64,000 nucleotides of DNA from Idiomarina sp. MD25a (lineage in GTDB: Bacteria > Pseudomonadota > Gammaproteobacteria > Enterobacterales > Alteromonadaceae). The notes beneath the pieces were generated by a model. That model did no database searches and was not told the origin of the DNA. It worked only from the letters and a program-made list of their open reading frames with translations. Made by a program: the position numbers and the translations under genes. Positions within the stretch are counted from its first letter, which is position 1; each line of letters starts with the position of its first letter. Location: the NCBI RefSeq assembly GCF_001870515.1, contig NZ_MDGT01000003.1:998842-1062841 (forward strand), written 5' to 3'. This document shows positions 38,581 through 47,553 of the stretch, in pieces.

Positions 38581-38950
38581 CCGAGGTTTCATGGTGAGCA
38601 TCATGTTAGTAGCGCTATTGAGTTTAGTGCTACCCGCTGGCGCTATGACGATTACCGTACAACGGCAAAACTGGCTACAGAACGCTCTTAGCGCTGAGTA
38701 TATGAGAATGATTGTTGCTGCTTGGCAACTCCAATCTGAGCGAATGCAACGCTCTCCTACAATTCAGGAGTTCTCAGGTTACTTAATGGGTTCTGAAGTA
38801 CCTTGGCGAGTAAAATTAATTGGAGTGTCAGACCGCGTTTATGTGGTTATCCAGCCTGTTACGGCACTACAAATACGCTATTGGGCTGATCATGTTGAGG
38901 GTCAGCCCGCGCATAACCAGTGGCGTATTGAGCTACCGGATAACCGCTGA
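38567..38950 (+). CDS. Unassigned exported Tad-operon protein (127 aa)
   Basis: I do not recognise the family. It has 127 residues with an N-terminal hydrophobic segment (residues 9-26, MVSIMLVALLSLVLPAGA) that looks like a signal peptide cleaved near AGA-MT. The mature protein of about 100 residues has no cysteines. It starts 14 bases inside tadD, so it belongs to the operon and is its last gene. No terminator is visible before the convergent smpB stop 13 bases downstream. A periplasmic or secreted pilus accessory role is inferred. Confidence 0.6.
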   Translation: MSTLNRGFMVSIMLVALLSLVLPAGAMTITVQRQNWLQNALSAEYMRMIVAAWQLQSERMQRSPTIQEFSGYLMGSEVPWRVKLIGVSDRVYVVIQPVTALQIRYWADHVEGQPAHNQWRIELPDNR

Positions 38951-38962
38951 TTGTTCTTTGGG

Positions 38963-39442
38963 CTAACGCACCGAGTGCTTGAGAATACGTGATTTCTGAC
39001 GTTGCCAGTCACGCTCTTTAACAGTATCGCGCTTGTCGTGAGACTTCTTGCCTTTAGCCAGATAACACTCCAGTTTGACCCAGCAGTGCTTCCAATACAT
39101 GGCTGTCGCAACGACCGCGAACCCTTCACGTTCAGACGCACCAATGAGTTTGTCTAATTCTTTCTTTTTTAACAGCAGCTTACGCGAACGATCCGGTTCA
39201 CAATAGACATGACTCGACGCCTGCGTGAGCGGCTGAATTTCCGCACCCAGTAAATACGCTTCGCCGTTTTTCATTATGACGTAGCTGTCGCGAATATTGA
39301 CCTTTCCTTCACGAATACTTTTTACTTCCCAGCCTTGTAGGCTGATGCCCGCCTCAAATTTTTCTTCAAGAAAATATTCATGACGTGCTTTTTTATTCAG
39401 TGCGATGGTCGAACTATTTGATTGTGATTTTTTCTTACTCAT
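38963..39442 (-). CDS. smpB: SsrA-binding protein SmpB
   Basis: A 159-residue RNA-binding protein that works with tmRNA to rescue stalled ribosomes. N-terminal SmpB motifs are [32 protein letters not shown] and [11 protein letters not shown]. The basic C-terminal tail ([19 protein letters not shown]) inserts into the mRNA channel. I take the ATG at 39442 (MSKKKSQ) as in homologues; an in-frame ATG at 39460 adds six residues. The ssrA tmRNA gene, often adjacent, is not seen here. Confidence 0.96.
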   Translation of the reverse strand: MSKKKSQSNSSTIALNKKARHEYFLEEKFEAGISLQGWEVKSIREGKVNIRDSYVIMKNGEAYLLGAEIQPLTQASSHVYCEPDRSRKLLLKKKELDKLIGASEREGFAVVATAMYWKHCWVKLECYLAKGKKSHDKRDTVKERDWQRQKSRILKHSVR

Positions 39443-39550
39443 GGCAACTATTATACCCATGAAAAACTAAAAGAAAATTCATTTTAAGGGCTTCAATGAA
39501 TACGTGTTTGAGTTATCATTGCGCTAAACGAAGTAAGCGACAGAGGATTC

Positions 39551-39982
39551 ATGCCTAGCATATCAAAAAGCACGCTGGTCTCATACAGCGCTGAGCAGAT
39601 GTTTGACTTGGTCAATGACATTGAGTCATACCCAGACTTTGTACCGGGTTGTGTTGGCTCTCAAGTACATGAATCTAACTCGGACTTTAAGGTTGCTAGC
39701 CTCGATATTAGTAAGGCGGGTATTAAAAAACGGTTCACTACGCGCAACCGTTTATTTAAACCTGAGCGCATCGATATGTCGCTTGAAGACGGTCCGTTTG
39801 AGTCACTGAGCGGAGGGTGGCAGTTTATTCCGCTCGCCGATAACGCGTGTAAAATTCAATTTGACCTAAGCTTTGAATTTTCAAACCGATTATTGGGTAT
39901 GGCTTTTGGTAAGGTATTTAGTGAGGTGACCGCGCGTATGGTTGATGCCTTTGCTCAGCGCGCCAAGCAGGTGTACGGTTAG
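39551..39982 (+). CDS. ratA: RatA/CoqQ-type START-domain protein
   Basis: A 143-residue protein of the coenzyme Q-binding/START superfamily (COQ10-like). SAEQMFDLVNDIESYPDFVPGCVGSQV and the C-terminal MAFGKVFSEVTARMVDAFAQRAKQVYG are typical. E. coli RatA was described as a toxin that blocks 70S assembly, and COQ10-like proteins carry ubiquinone. Which role applies cannot be told from sequence. It precedes rnfH by 2 bases and diverges from smpB, the conserved smpB/ratA/rnfH arrangement. Confidence 0.93.
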   Translation: MPSISKSTLVSYSAEQMFDLVNDIESYPDFVPGCVGSQVHESNSDFKVASLDISKAGIKKRFTTRNRLFKPERIDMSLEDGPFESLSGGWQFIPLADNACKIQFDLSFEFSNRLLGMAFGKVFSEVTARMVDAFAQRAKQVYG

Positions 39983-39984
39983 CT

Positions 39985-40329
39985 ATGGCGATGATGGTGA
40001 TTGAAGTTGCCTACGCGACACCAGAGCGACAAGCGATCTTAACAGTGAGTGTGGCTGAGGGCACCGACGTAAAAACCTGTATTGAACGGTCGGGTATACT
40101 GGAACAATTCACTGATATTGACCTTGAGAAACAGAAAGTAGGAATTTGGAGTAAGGCAACAAAACTCGATGCGCAGCCGCGGGATGGTGATCGTATTGAG
40201 ATTTATCGTCCACTCATCGCGGATCCAAAAGCGATACGTAAAAAACGGGCGGAACGAGCAAAACAAGAAGGGCGCGCCGATAAAGTGACGGGTGGGCGGC
40301 CCGATGCGAAACGACGAACGAGCGACTAA
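39985..40329 (+). CDS. rnfH: RnfH-family ubiquitin-like protein (RatB)
   Basis: A 114-residue beta-grasp-fold protein of the RnfH/UPF0125 family. VEVAYATPERQ-type N-terminus (IEVAYATPERQAILTVSV), GIWSKATKLDAQPRDGDRIEIYRPL and a basic C-terminal tail are as in homologues. It follows ratA directly, as in E. coli ratAB. It is not beside an rnf electron-transport cluster here. The molecular function is not settled. Confidence 0.92.
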   Translation: MAMMVIEVAYATPERQAILTVSVAEGTDVKTCIERSGILEQFTDIDLEKQKVGIWSKATKLDAQPRDGDRIEIYRPLIADPKAIRKKRAERAKQEGRADKVTGGRPDAKRRTSD

Positions 40330-40346
40330 GCGAAGTAGGAGTTGGG

Positions 40347-40826
40347 ATGAAGCTTTATATCATGCGTCATGGGCAAGCCGAACCGATGTCTGATCCTTGG
40401 CCGGATAGTGAACGTCGTCTCACTGACGAGGGGATTACCGAAGTACGACATGCGAGCGAATGGCTGAAACGACAATGCGAAGTTGTTGAGCAGTGCTATA
40501 CCAGCCCCTATCAGCGTGCGCGAGAAACGCAAAAAGTCATGAATGAGCGATTAAATTGCCAGCAAGTTAAGGTCTTGGATTGTTTAACACCTGAGAAACG
40601 GGTGCACGAGACCGTCACTGAGCTCGCCGCCGAAATCGCGGTATCGGGAGTGCAATCGGCTTTGGTGGTGACGCACATGCCATTAGTAAGCTATTTAGTG
40701 GCCGAAATTGACAAGACCCAACAACCGCCGATCTTCTCAACGGCAGCGATCGCTGAAATTGACTTTGACTCGGCTACCGGCACCGGGAAGCTGCAACAGC
40801 TCATGCAGCCGGAACACTGCGAATAG
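40347..40826 (+). CDS. sixA: Phosphohistidine phosphatase SixA
   Basis: A 159-residue histidine-phosphatase superfamily member. The RHG motif is in YIMRHGQAEPMSD (catalytic His8), and the second His is in VVTHMPLVSYLV. SixA dephosphorylates the nitrogen-PTS protein NPr in E. coli (earlier linked to ArcB). Its stop is directly against the smrB stop on the other strand. It starts 17 bases after rnfH and may be co-transcribed with it. Confidence 0.92.
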   Translation: MKLYIMRHGQAEPMSDPWPDSERRLTDEGITEVRHASEWLKRQCEVVEQCYTSPYQRARETQKVMNERLNCQQVKVLDCLTPEKRVHETVTELAAEIAVSGVQSALVVTHMPLVSYLVAEIDKTQQPPIFSTAAIAEIDFDSATGTGKLQQLMQPEHCE

Positions 40827-41402
40827 TTATTCAGGCGCTTTTAGCAGTATCAGTACCGCTGCATCGCCGCCAAAGGTTTTAGGTGCTTGGTGAAAGGCGC
40901 GCACGGCAGGATGTTGGATAAGCCAATGAGGCAATTGTTTTTTCAGTATTCCAGTGCCATGGCCGTGCATGACCGAACAGCACTGTATTAACTCTTTCTC
41001 GCAAGCCGACAACATCGCGGCCAATTCGTGTTTAGCCTGTGCAACGGTTAGACCGTGCAAATCAAGTAACATTTCTGGAGCGTAGTCACCGCGGCGTAAT
41101 TGTTTTGCTAAGTAGCTGCTTTCACCTGGGGCTGTATACGCTACTTTGTCATCGCCTAAATAGCCTTCGAAGTTATCAGAAAATGTATCTCGTACAACGT
41201 CTTGAACATCTTTCACTGCTCGCTTCTGACGTTTGTGGTGCTTTTGCTTTATTTTCTCTCGTGCTGATAGCGGCGCAACCTCATCGCTTTCTAAGGGTTG
41301 AATACCTGCCATCGCTTGCCTAAACAGACTGCGATCATCTGCATCGAATACAGCATCATGGTCGCTATTTTTTTTATCACTCAATTTGTATTTTGAAGCC
41401 AT
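40827..41402 (-). CDS. smrB: Ribosome rescue endonuclease SmrB
   Basis: A 191-residue Smr-domain nuclease. In E. coli SmrB cleaves mRNA between collided ribosomes. A charged N-terminal region (about 1-105) leads to the Smr domain, with LDLHGLTVAQAKHEL (DxH motif) and CSVMHGHGTGILK. It diverges from prmB, the usual smrB/prmB arrangement in gammaproteobacteria. Older annotations call it YfcN or UPF0115. Confidence 0.94.
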   Translation of the reverse strand: MASKYKLSDKKNSDHDAVFDADDRSLFRQAMAGIQPLESDEVAPLSAREKIKQKHHKRQKRAVKDVQDVVRDTFSDNFEGYLGDDKVAYTAPGESSYLAKQLRRGDYAPEMLLDLHGLTVAQAKHELAAMLSACEKELIQCCSVMHGHGTGILKKQLPHWLIQHPAVRAFHQAPKTFGGDAAVLILLKAPE

Positions 41403-41479
41403 GGTGGATGATTCCTAGCGCCGCTTAAGGTATCTTATACAGCAGTTAAGTATAACCGATTTACTATCAGGGGATAAGT

Positions 41480-42406
41480 TTGGATTCAGAAGCGACTCAG
41501 CAAGCTATTAATGAATTACACACGATTGATGACATTTTACGCTGGAGTGTCAGTCAAATGGCCAGCGCCGGCGTCTATTTCGGGCATGGGTACGCCAACG
41601 CCGTGGAAGAAGCGCGAGCGCTGCTCGGACATGTGGTGTCATTAACGCCTGATGAACTTATTGATATGCGCCACTGCCGTTTGACCACCCAAGAGAAGCA
41701 GAATTATGTAGCGTTACTCGGTCGTCGGATTGCTGAGCGCACGCCAGCTGCTTACATCTTGAAACAAGCTTGGTTTGCAGGCTTACCGTTCTACGTGGAT
41801 GAGCGCGTTTTGGTTCCGCGTTCGCCTTTTGCCGAACTTATCGAACAAGGCTTTCAACCGTGGTTGACGCAGGCTCCTGAACGAGTATTAGACATGTGTA
41901 CCGGCAGTGGGTGTATTGCGATTGCGTGTGCCTATGCGTTTCCAGAGGCCGAAGTGGATGCCACGGATATATCGACTGATGCGTTGGCGGTAGCAGAATA
42001 CAATATTGCTGAGCATGGACTCGATGCGCAAGTGTTTCCTATTCAATCCGATGTGTTTGCTGGGCTGCAAGGTCAACAATATGACTTAATTGTTACCAAT
42101 CCGCCCTACGTTGATGCCGAAGATATGTCGGATTTACCGGATGAGTTTAAGCATGAACCAGAGCTCGGTTTAGCCGCCGGTGATGATGGCTTAAGTTTGG
42201 TGGACACTATGTTACTCGAGGCCGCCGATCATTTAACGGATAATGGTTTGTTATTCTGTGAGGTCGGTAATTCAATGACAGCACTGGATGAGAAGTATCC
42301 TGAGACCGGCTTTATCTGGTTGGAGTTTGAGCGCGGTGGACACGGTGTCTTTGTGCTTAATAAAGCACAACTTGAACATCACCGTGCGTGTTACGGAAAT
42401 TCGTAG
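41480..42406 (+). CDS. prmB: Ribosomal protein L3 glutamine methyltransferase PrmB
   Basis: A 308-residue SAM-dependent methyltransferase that modifies ribosomal protein uL3. The SAM motif is VLDMCTGSGCIAIACA and the catalytic NPPY is in IVTNPPYVDAEDM. It is distinguished from PrmC by the N-terminal TIDDILRWSVSQM domain and by position before aroC. The start is TTG at 41480, behind AGGGGAT; no in-frame ATG gives the conserved N-terminus. aroC starts 9 bases after its stop. Confidence 0.96.
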   Translation: MDSEATQQAINELHTIDDILRWSVSQMASAGVYFGHGYANAVEEARALLGHVVSLTPDELIDMRHCRLTTQEKQNYVALLGRRIAERTPAAYILKQAWFAGLPFYVDERVLVPRSPFAELIEQGFQPWLTQAPERVLDMCTGSGCIAIACAYAFPEAEVDATDISTDALAVAEYNIAEHGLDAQVFPIQSDVFAGLQGQQYDLIVTNPPYVDAEDMSDLPDEFKHEPELGLAAGDDGLSLVDTMLLEAADHLTDNGLLFCEVGNSMTALDEKYPETGFIWLEFERGGHGVFVLNKAQLEHHRACYGNS

Positions 42407-42415
42407 GAGCGAGTC

Positions 42416-43492
42416 ATGGCCGGGAATACGTGGGGTACATTATTTACCGTAACGACTTTTGGTGAAAGTCATGGTGTGGGGCTAGGCGCTGTAATTGACG
42501 GATGTCCAGCAGGTATCGAGCTCAGTCATGAAGATATACAACAAGCACTTGACCGGCGTCGTCCTGGCACTAGCCGCTACACCACGCAACGGCAAGAACC
42601 TGATCAGGTTGAGATTTTATCGGGTGTGTTTGAAGGTCGCACTACGGGGACACCGATTGGGTTGGTTATTCGTAATCAAGATCAACGAAGTCAAGACTAC
42701 AGCGCCATCAAACAACAGTTTCGCCCAGGTCATGCCGACTATACCTACCTAAAAAAATACGGTATCCGCGATTATCGAGGCGGCGGCCGTTCGTCAGCAC
42801 GCGAGACTGCAATGCGTGTCGCAGCGGGCGCTATCGCAGCCAAAGTATTGGCACAGCAAGGGATCAGTATTCGTGCCGCGTTGACGCAAATGGGCTCCGT
42901 GCAGGCGCCGATAAAAGCATGGTCTGCGGTTAACGAAAACGCGTTTTTCTGCGCTAATCCCGATGCGGTTGAGCCGATGGACGCGTTGATACGCGAGTTG
43001 AAAAAGCAAGGCGATTCGGTTGGTGCACGCATTTATGTAGAAGCTCAGGGCGTTCCTGTTGGCTGGGGAGAGCCAGTATTTGATCGTTTAGATGCAGATA
43101 TAGCCAAGGCATTGATGAGCATTAATGCGGCAAAAGCGGTTGCGGTGGGCGATGGCTTTGACGTGGTGACGCAGCGTGGTAGCGAGCATCGTGATGAAAT
43201 GACCACAGCAGGATTTCAATCCAATCATGCCGGCGGCGTACTCGGCGGGATTTCAACAGGACAAACGGTGACTGCGGAAGTGGCATTTAAGCCCACCTCG
43301 AGCATTAGTATTCCAGGTAAAACAATCACAACCGAGGGTGAACCTGTTGATATTGTCACTAAAGGACGTCACGATCCCTGTGTTGGCATTCGTGCGGTTC
43401 CTATTGTTGAGGCGATGATGGCATTGGTTTTAGTGGATCATTTTTTACGTGATAGAGGTCAGAATGCAGACGTACAGCGGACCCAGCTGTGA
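42416..43492 (+). CDS. aroC: Chorismate synthase
   Basis: A 358-residue FMN-dependent enzyme of the shikimate pathway that makes chorismate from EPSP. All three signature regions are visible: [19 protein letters not shown] near the N-terminus, [21 protein letters not shown] in the middle and [17 protein letters not shown] near the C-terminus. It follows prmB closely and overlaps epmC, the standard order. Confidence 0.98.
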   Translation: MAGNTWGTLFTVTTFGESHGVGLGAVIDGCPAGIELSHEDIQQALDRRRPGTSRYTTQRQEPDQVEILSGVFEGRTTGTPIGLVIRNQDQRSQDYSAIKQQFRPGHADYTYLKKYGIRDYRGGGRSSARETAMRVAAGAIAAKVLAQQGISIRAALTQMGSVQAPIKAWSAVNENAFFCANPDAVEPMDALIRELKKQGDSVGARIYVEAQGVPVGWGEPVFDRLDADIAKALMSINAAKAVAVGDGFDVVTQRGSEHRDEMTTAGFQSNHAGGVLGGISTGQTVTAEVAFKPTSSISIPGKTITTEGEPVDIVTKGRHDPCVGIRAVPIVEAMMALVLVDHFLRDRGQNADVQRTQL

Positions 43493-44021
43493 GCATCAGT
43501 CACGTCACTATCAACAGTTAATCGATATTTTTAATCAGTGTTTTGCAGATACTGAACAGACCGTTTTAGTACGGGGTGACGATGAACCCTACTATCGCCC
43601 CGCAGCAGAGGGCGAAACCTATCATCAGGTCGTTTTTGCGCACGGCTTTTATGCATCTGCATTGCACGAGGTCGCGCACTGGTGCCTTGCGGGTAAGGTG
43701 CGGCGACATATTTTTGATTACGGTTATTGGTATATTCCTGATGGTCGTGATCACGCGCAGCAACAGCAGTTTGAAAAAGTTGAAGTAAAACCTCAAGCGC
43801 TCGAACAATTATTTTCGTTGTGTGCAGATGTGCCATTCCAAGTCAGCGTGGATAATTTATCGGGCATCGAAGTCGACCGCGAGGCTTTTGCTGCGAGAGT
43901 AAGCGATCAACTTTTCGATTTTATGCGTACTTCATTACCGACAAGAGCGAAAGTTTTTGCTCAAGCATTATGTCGTTATTACCAACGATCCTGGCCTCCG
44001 GCTGAGGCGTTGGCACGTTAA
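43464..44021 (+). CDS. epmC: Elongation factor P hydroxylase EpmC
   Basis: About 185 residues of the YfcM family, which hydroxylates the beta-lysyl-modified lysine of EF-P. The metal-binding [12 protein letters not shown] (HExxH), [31 protein letters not shown] and VSVDNLSG are conserved. The ATG at 43464 has an AGAGGTCAG site; it lies inside the 3' end of aroC (29-base overlap). Its action depends on EpmA and EpmB, which are not in the window. Confidence 0.94.
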   Translation: MQTYSGPSCEHQSRHYQQLIDIFNQCFADTEQTVLVRGDDEPYYRPAAEGETYHQVVFAHGFYASALHEVAHWCLAGKVRRHIFDYGYWYIPDGRDHAQQQQFEKVEVKPQALEQLFSLCADVPFQVSVDNLSGIEVDREAFAARVSDQLFDFMRTSLPTRAKVFAQALCRYYQRSWPPAEALAR

Positions 44022-44036
44022 CATCGAGGAGGAATT

Positions 44037-44168
44037 ATGAAACGCTATTTTGCTATGTTGATTGCGGTCATTGGTCTTGCAAGTTGCTCTACCATTGAAG
44101 GTATGGGGCAAGATGTTGAAGATGCAGGCGAAGCTATCGAAGAGTCTGCGGATGAAAATGGAGCTTAA
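44037..44168 (+). CDS. Entericidin-like small lipoprotein
   Basis: A 43-residue protein that begins MKRYFAMLIAVIGLASC, a signal peptide with lipobox LASC (Cys17). It continues into a short mature part (STIEGMGQDVEDAGEAIEES...) of acidic, alpha-helix-favouring residues. This is the pattern of the EcnA/EcnB entericidin family. GAGGAGGAA precedes the ATG at good spacing, which is strong support for a gene this short. It lies between epmC and the NAD-kinase-like gene. A toxin-like or membrane-stabilising role is described for the E. coli proteins; none is proven here. Confidence 0.8.
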   Translation: MKRYFAMLIAVIGLASCSTIEGMGQDVEDAGEAIEESADENGA

Positions 44169-44175
44169 ATAACGC

Positions 44176-45318
44176 ATGCAGTACAGCCGTCGTTTCTCGA
44201 TTGGATTAGTGATTAACCCCTTTGCGGGGATCGGTGGAGCGGTAGCGCTCAAAGGTAGTGATGGTGAGCAAACGCGTGAAAAAGCGCTTGCTTTAGGGGC
44301 CTCTCCAAAAGCCAATCAACGAGTAACGACGGCATTACAACAACTGCAACATCTTACTGACGAACTTCAGTTTGTGACTGCGGCGGGCGCAATGGGGGCG
44401 GATGTCCTTGCAAGCCTTGGATTCGCGCATGAGGTGGTGTATCAACCTCAAGCACAACAAACTGAAGCGACTGATACACAAGCAGCAATTAAAGCAATCC
44501 AACAACACAACCCTGACTTGATTGTATTTGCGGGCGGTGACGGCACTGCCCGTGATGTCTATACCGTGATTCATTCGGAGCAGTTGGTGCTTGGCATTCC
44601 GGCTGGGGTGAAGATTCACTCAGGCGTTTACAGTATTAGTCCAAAGGCAGCCGCACGCGTTATCGAGAATATGGTTAGCGGCGGATTATCCAGTGTTCGC
44701 TATGCCGATGTGATGGACATTGACGAGCATTTATTTCGCCAAGGCACGGTAAAAGCCAAACGCTTCGGCGAGATGTTAGTGCCTGACGAGCTGCAATATA
44801 TTCAAGCCGTTAAAATGGGCGGTAAAGAGAGCGATGAACTCGTGTTGGCAGACTTAGCTGCTGAGATCGAAGAACGTCTGGACGATGAGTATTTGATTGT
44901 AGGGTCCGGTTCTACCATTAACGCCATTATGGAAGAAATGGGGCTGAGCAATACATTGCTCGGTGTTGACTGGGTCCACGATGGCGATGTGTTGGCACAG
45001 GATCTCACCGAAGCTGAGCTCTATCAGCGTGTGACGCAGATTCCACCTGGGCAGGTCAAGCTGTTGGTGACGGTGATCGGTGGGCAAGGGCACGTCATTG
45101 GACGCGGTAATCAGCAATTAAGCCCACGTGTGTTAGAGGCGGTTGGGCGTGAAAATCTCTGGATCGTTGCAACGAAAAATAAATTGAACGGTTTAGAAGG
45201 TCGCCCTTTGCGTATCGACTCCGGGGATGAAGCGCTCGACCACGCGTGGTCTGGAATGATTTCGGTCATTACCGGTTACCACGATGAGGTGGTCGTGCGC
45301 ATTGAGGCCGTCGATTAA
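44176..45318 (+). CDS. ATP-NAD kinase family protein
   Basis: A 380-residue protein of the COG3199-like group related to NAD kinase and diacylglycerol kinase. IGLVINPFAGIGGAVALKGSDG opens the protein, and the nucleotide motif is LIVFAGGDGTARDVYTVI. The middle and C-terminal segments (GSGSTINAIMEEMGLSNTLLGVD; VIGGQGHVIGRGNQQLS) are typical of this group. It is likely to make NADP or act on a related substrate. The housekeeping nadK is not in the window. Its stop overlaps the ferredoxin stop by 4 bases on the opposite strand. Confidence 0.85.
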   Translation: MQYSRRFSIGLVINPFAGIGGAVALKGSDGEQTREKALALGASPKANQRVTTALQQLQHLTDELQFVTAAGAMGADVLASLGFAHEVVYQPQAQQTEATDTQAAIKAIQQHNPDLIVFAGGDGTARDVYTVIHSEQLVLGIPAGVKIHSGVYSISPKAAARVIENMVSGGLSSVRYADVMDIDEHLFRQGTVKAKRFGEMLVPDELQYIQAVKMGGKESDELVLADLAAEIEERLDDEYLIVGSGSTINAIMEEMGLSNTLLGVDWVHDGDVLAQDLTEAELYQRVTQIPPGQVKLLVTVIGGQGHVIGRGNQQLSPRVLEAVGRENLWIVATKNKLNGLEGRPLRIDSGDEALDHAWSGMISVITGYHDEVVVRIEAVD

Positions 45319-45638
45319 AATTGACGTTTAGGCAAGTGAACGACAAGACCGTCTAGCTCTTCGGTCATTTCGATCTGACAGCTCAGGCGGCTGTTGTCTT
45401 CCGGTTCTATGGCCATATCGAGCATGTCTTCTTCCTGCTCGGACGCTTCGGGTAGTTTGCTTAACCAGGCTTTGTCGACATAAACATGACAAGTAGCGCA
45501 GGATAAAACACCACCACATTCACCGACAATTCCGTCGATGAAATTTTCAGTTGCGGCTTCCATTACATTGGTACCCACATCAACTTCGGCCTCGTGTTGG
45601 CCACCATCGGCATCAACAAAATATACGGTTGGCATCAT
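45315..45638 (-). CDS. 2Fe-2S ferredoxin, adrenodoxin type
   Basis: A 107-residue electron carrier with the cluster ligands C41, C47, C50 and C87, the C-x5-C-x2-C-xn-C spacing of vertebrate-type ferredoxins. GECGGVLSCATCHVYV and DNSRLSCQIEM match the family. Acidic patches (EASEQEEDMLDM) suit docking to a reductase. Two adjacent ATGs are possible starts behind AAAGGA. It is not beside isc genes, so it may serve an oxygenase or cytochrome P450 encoded elsewhere; the partner is unknown. Confidence 0.92.
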   Translation of the reverse strand: MMPTVYFVDADGGQHEAEVDVGTNVMEAATENFIDGIVGECGGVLSCATCHVYVDKAWLSKLPEASEQEEDMLDMAIEPEDNSRLSCQIEMTEELDGLVVHLPKRQF

Positions 45639-45744
45639 TCATTCCTTTTACTGCATTCATAATTGTTGCCCGATAGGATAGAATACGCGGCTTTTAAGCT
45701 CAATCCAAAAATCGCATTTGTGACACAAATAGGGTGGGAATTTC

Positions 45745-47055
45745 ATGCAAGCAGTAGCGGCTTGGTTAGATAAATGGTTTGGTTTTTATAGTCGCGGGAG
45801 CTCGGTTAAAAAGGAAGTCATTGGTGGTGCGACAACCTTCCTAACCATGGCATATATTATTTTTGTCAATCCATCGATTCTGAGTGAAGCCGGCATGGAT
45901 TATGGCGCAGTTTTTGTCGCGACGTGTTTAGCCGCCGCAATAGGTTGCTTTGTGATGGGGTTTTGGGCGAATTACCCAGTCGCCTTAGCGCCCGGTATGG
46001 GCCTCAATGCGTTCTTTACTTACTCCGTTGTTGGCGGAATGGGCTATGATTGGCAGACTGCACTCGGTGCGGTATTTTTCTCCGGCATTACCTTCTTCTT
46101 ATTATCCGTCTTCCGCGTGCGAGAATGGATTATCCAATCTATTCCAATGACCTTACGTCGAGCGATTGCTGCCGGTATTGGTGCCTTTCTAGCGCTTATT
46201 GGATTAAAAAACGCAAATATTGTGGTGGCTAATGACGCTACCATCGTGACACTCGGTCACTTAGGCGACCCATCGGTTATTCTCGCGGCGTTTGGTTTCT
46301 TTACGATTATCGGACTGGCTGCGCGAGGTGTGCAAGGTGCCGCGTTGATGAGTATTCTTGCCATTACCTTAATTGCATGGGTTTTAGGTTACGTAGATTT
46401 TACTGGTATAGCCTCAATGCCGCCGAGCTTAGCACCGACTTTCATGCAGATGAATATCGAAGCTGCGTTTGATTTAGGTATGCTATCGGTTATTTTTGCG
46501 TTCTTGTTTGTCGACTTGTTCGATACCTCAGGTACGTTATTGGCGGTTGCTCAAAAGGCGGGACTGGCGAAAAAGGATGGTCGTCTTCCTCGTTTAGAGC
46601 GGGCTTTGATGGCGGACAGCACGGCTACAGTCGCGGGTTCAATGATGGGTACGTCCACCACCACCAGTTATGTCGAATCGGCGGCAGGTGTCGCCTCAGG
46701 CGGTAAAACCGGACTTGCAGCAGTGGTCGTGGGCATTTTGTTTCTTTTGGCGATGTTTTTCTCGCCGTTAGCCGGCATGATTCCACCGTACGCAACAGCC
46801 GGTGCAATTATTTATGTCGCAGTATTGATGTTGTTTACTTTGCAGGATGTCGATTGGAATGACATTACCGAAGCGGCACCGGTGATGGTGGTCCTACTTA
46901 TGACACCACTCACGTTTTCTATCGCAGATGGTATTGCGCTTGGATTTATCAGTTACGTCGTCATTAAGCTTCTTGCTGGCAAAACTAAAGAGTTAACCGT
47001 TAGCGTGGTATTATTGGCATTATTGTTTATTAGTAAATTCATTTGGTTGGGGTAA
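45745..47055 (+). CDS. NCS2-family purine permease (AzgA type)
   Basis: A 436-residue nucleobase transporter with about 14 membrane segments. LAPGMGLNAFFTYSVVGGMGYDWQTALGAVFFSG is a hallmark of the AzgA branch, which transports adenine, guanine or hypoxanthine. SMMGTSTTTSYVESAAGVASGGKTGL in the second half supports it. The next gene, gpt, starts 6 bases later and salvages guanine and xanthine, so the pair forms a purine uptake-and-salvage operon. No PurR or purine-riboswitch motif was found by eye in the 106-base gap upstream. Confidence 0.92.
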   Translation: MQAVAAWLDKWFGFYSRGSSVKKEVIGGATTFLTMAYIIFVNPSILSEAGMDYGAVFVATCLAAAIGCFVMGFWANYPVALAPGMGLNAFFTYSVVGGMGYDWQTALGAVFFSGITFFLLSVFRVREWIIQSIPMTLRRAIAAGIGAFLALIGLKNANIVVANDATIVTLGHLGDPSVILAAFGFFTIIGLAARGVQGAALMSILAITLIAWVLGYVDFTGIASMPPSLAPTFMQMNIEAAFDLGMLSVIFAFLFVDLFDTSGTLLAVAQKAGLAKKDGRLPRLERALMADSTATVAGSMMGTSTTTSYVESAAGVASGGKTGLAAVVVGILFLLAMFFSPLAGMIPPYATAGAIIYVAVLMLFTLQDVDWNDITEAAPVMVVLLMTPLTFSIADGIALGFISYVVIKLLAGKTKELTVSVVLLALLFISKFIWLG

Positions 47056-47061
47056 CAGATT

Positions 47062-47547
47062 ATGGGTTGGCACTCAAATAGAGAGTTTTTTGTTTCTTGG
47101 GAAGAACTACATCGCGCTACAAGAGAGTTGGCACACCGCCAGTTACCTGCTGAACAATATAAAGGTGTAATCGCGGTGAGTCGTGGTGGCTTAGTTCCAG
47201 CGGCGATTATTGCACGCGAATTAAATTTGCGTACTGTTGACTGTGTGGCTGTGAGTTCCTATGCACACGATCAGCAAAAAGATGAGTTGGCGTTATTGAA
47301 AGACGTATCAGCCACTGAAGATGGAGAGGGTTTCTTGGTTGTCGACGATCTTGTTGATACGGGGAATACCTTGAAGTTTTTACGTAAACGCTTGCCTAAG
47401 GCAAAGTTTATCACCGTTTACGCTAAGCCTGCGGGTATTGAGTTAGTAGACGATTATGTCGCTGATCTTGAACAAGAAACTTGGATTCACTTTCCGTGGG
47501 ATATGCATTTGCATTATGTTGAGCCATTGGCAGGACAGGAAAGCTAA
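47062..47547 (+). CDS. gpt: Xanthine-guanine phosphoribosyltransferase
   Basis: A 161-residue type-I phosphoribosyltransferase converting guanine, xanthine or hypoxanthine and PRPP into the nucleotide. The PRPP motif VVDDLVDTGNTL and the N-terminal GVIAVSRGGLVPAAIIARELN match Gpt. The C-terminal WIHFPWDMHLHYVEPL completes it. It is coupled to the permease and followed by a strong terminator. Confidence 0.94.
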   Translation: MGWHSNREFFVSWEELHRATRELAHRQLPAEQYKGVIAVSRGGLVPAAIIARELNLRTVDCVAVSSYAHDQQKDELALLKDVSATEDGEGFLVVDDLVDTGNTLKFLRKRLPKAKFITVYAKPAGIELVDDYVADLEQETWIHFPWDMHLHYVEPLAGQES

Positions 47548-47553
47548 GCTTAT

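Noticed and set aside
39461-39550. tmRNA (ssrA) next to smpB
   Set aside because: The gap of about 110 bases to ratA is far too short for tmRNA and shows no tRNA-like end.
45639-45744. Purine riboswitch upstream of the permease-gpt operon
   Set aside because: No three-way-junction core or conserved purine-aptamer loops could be found by eye in these 106 bases.
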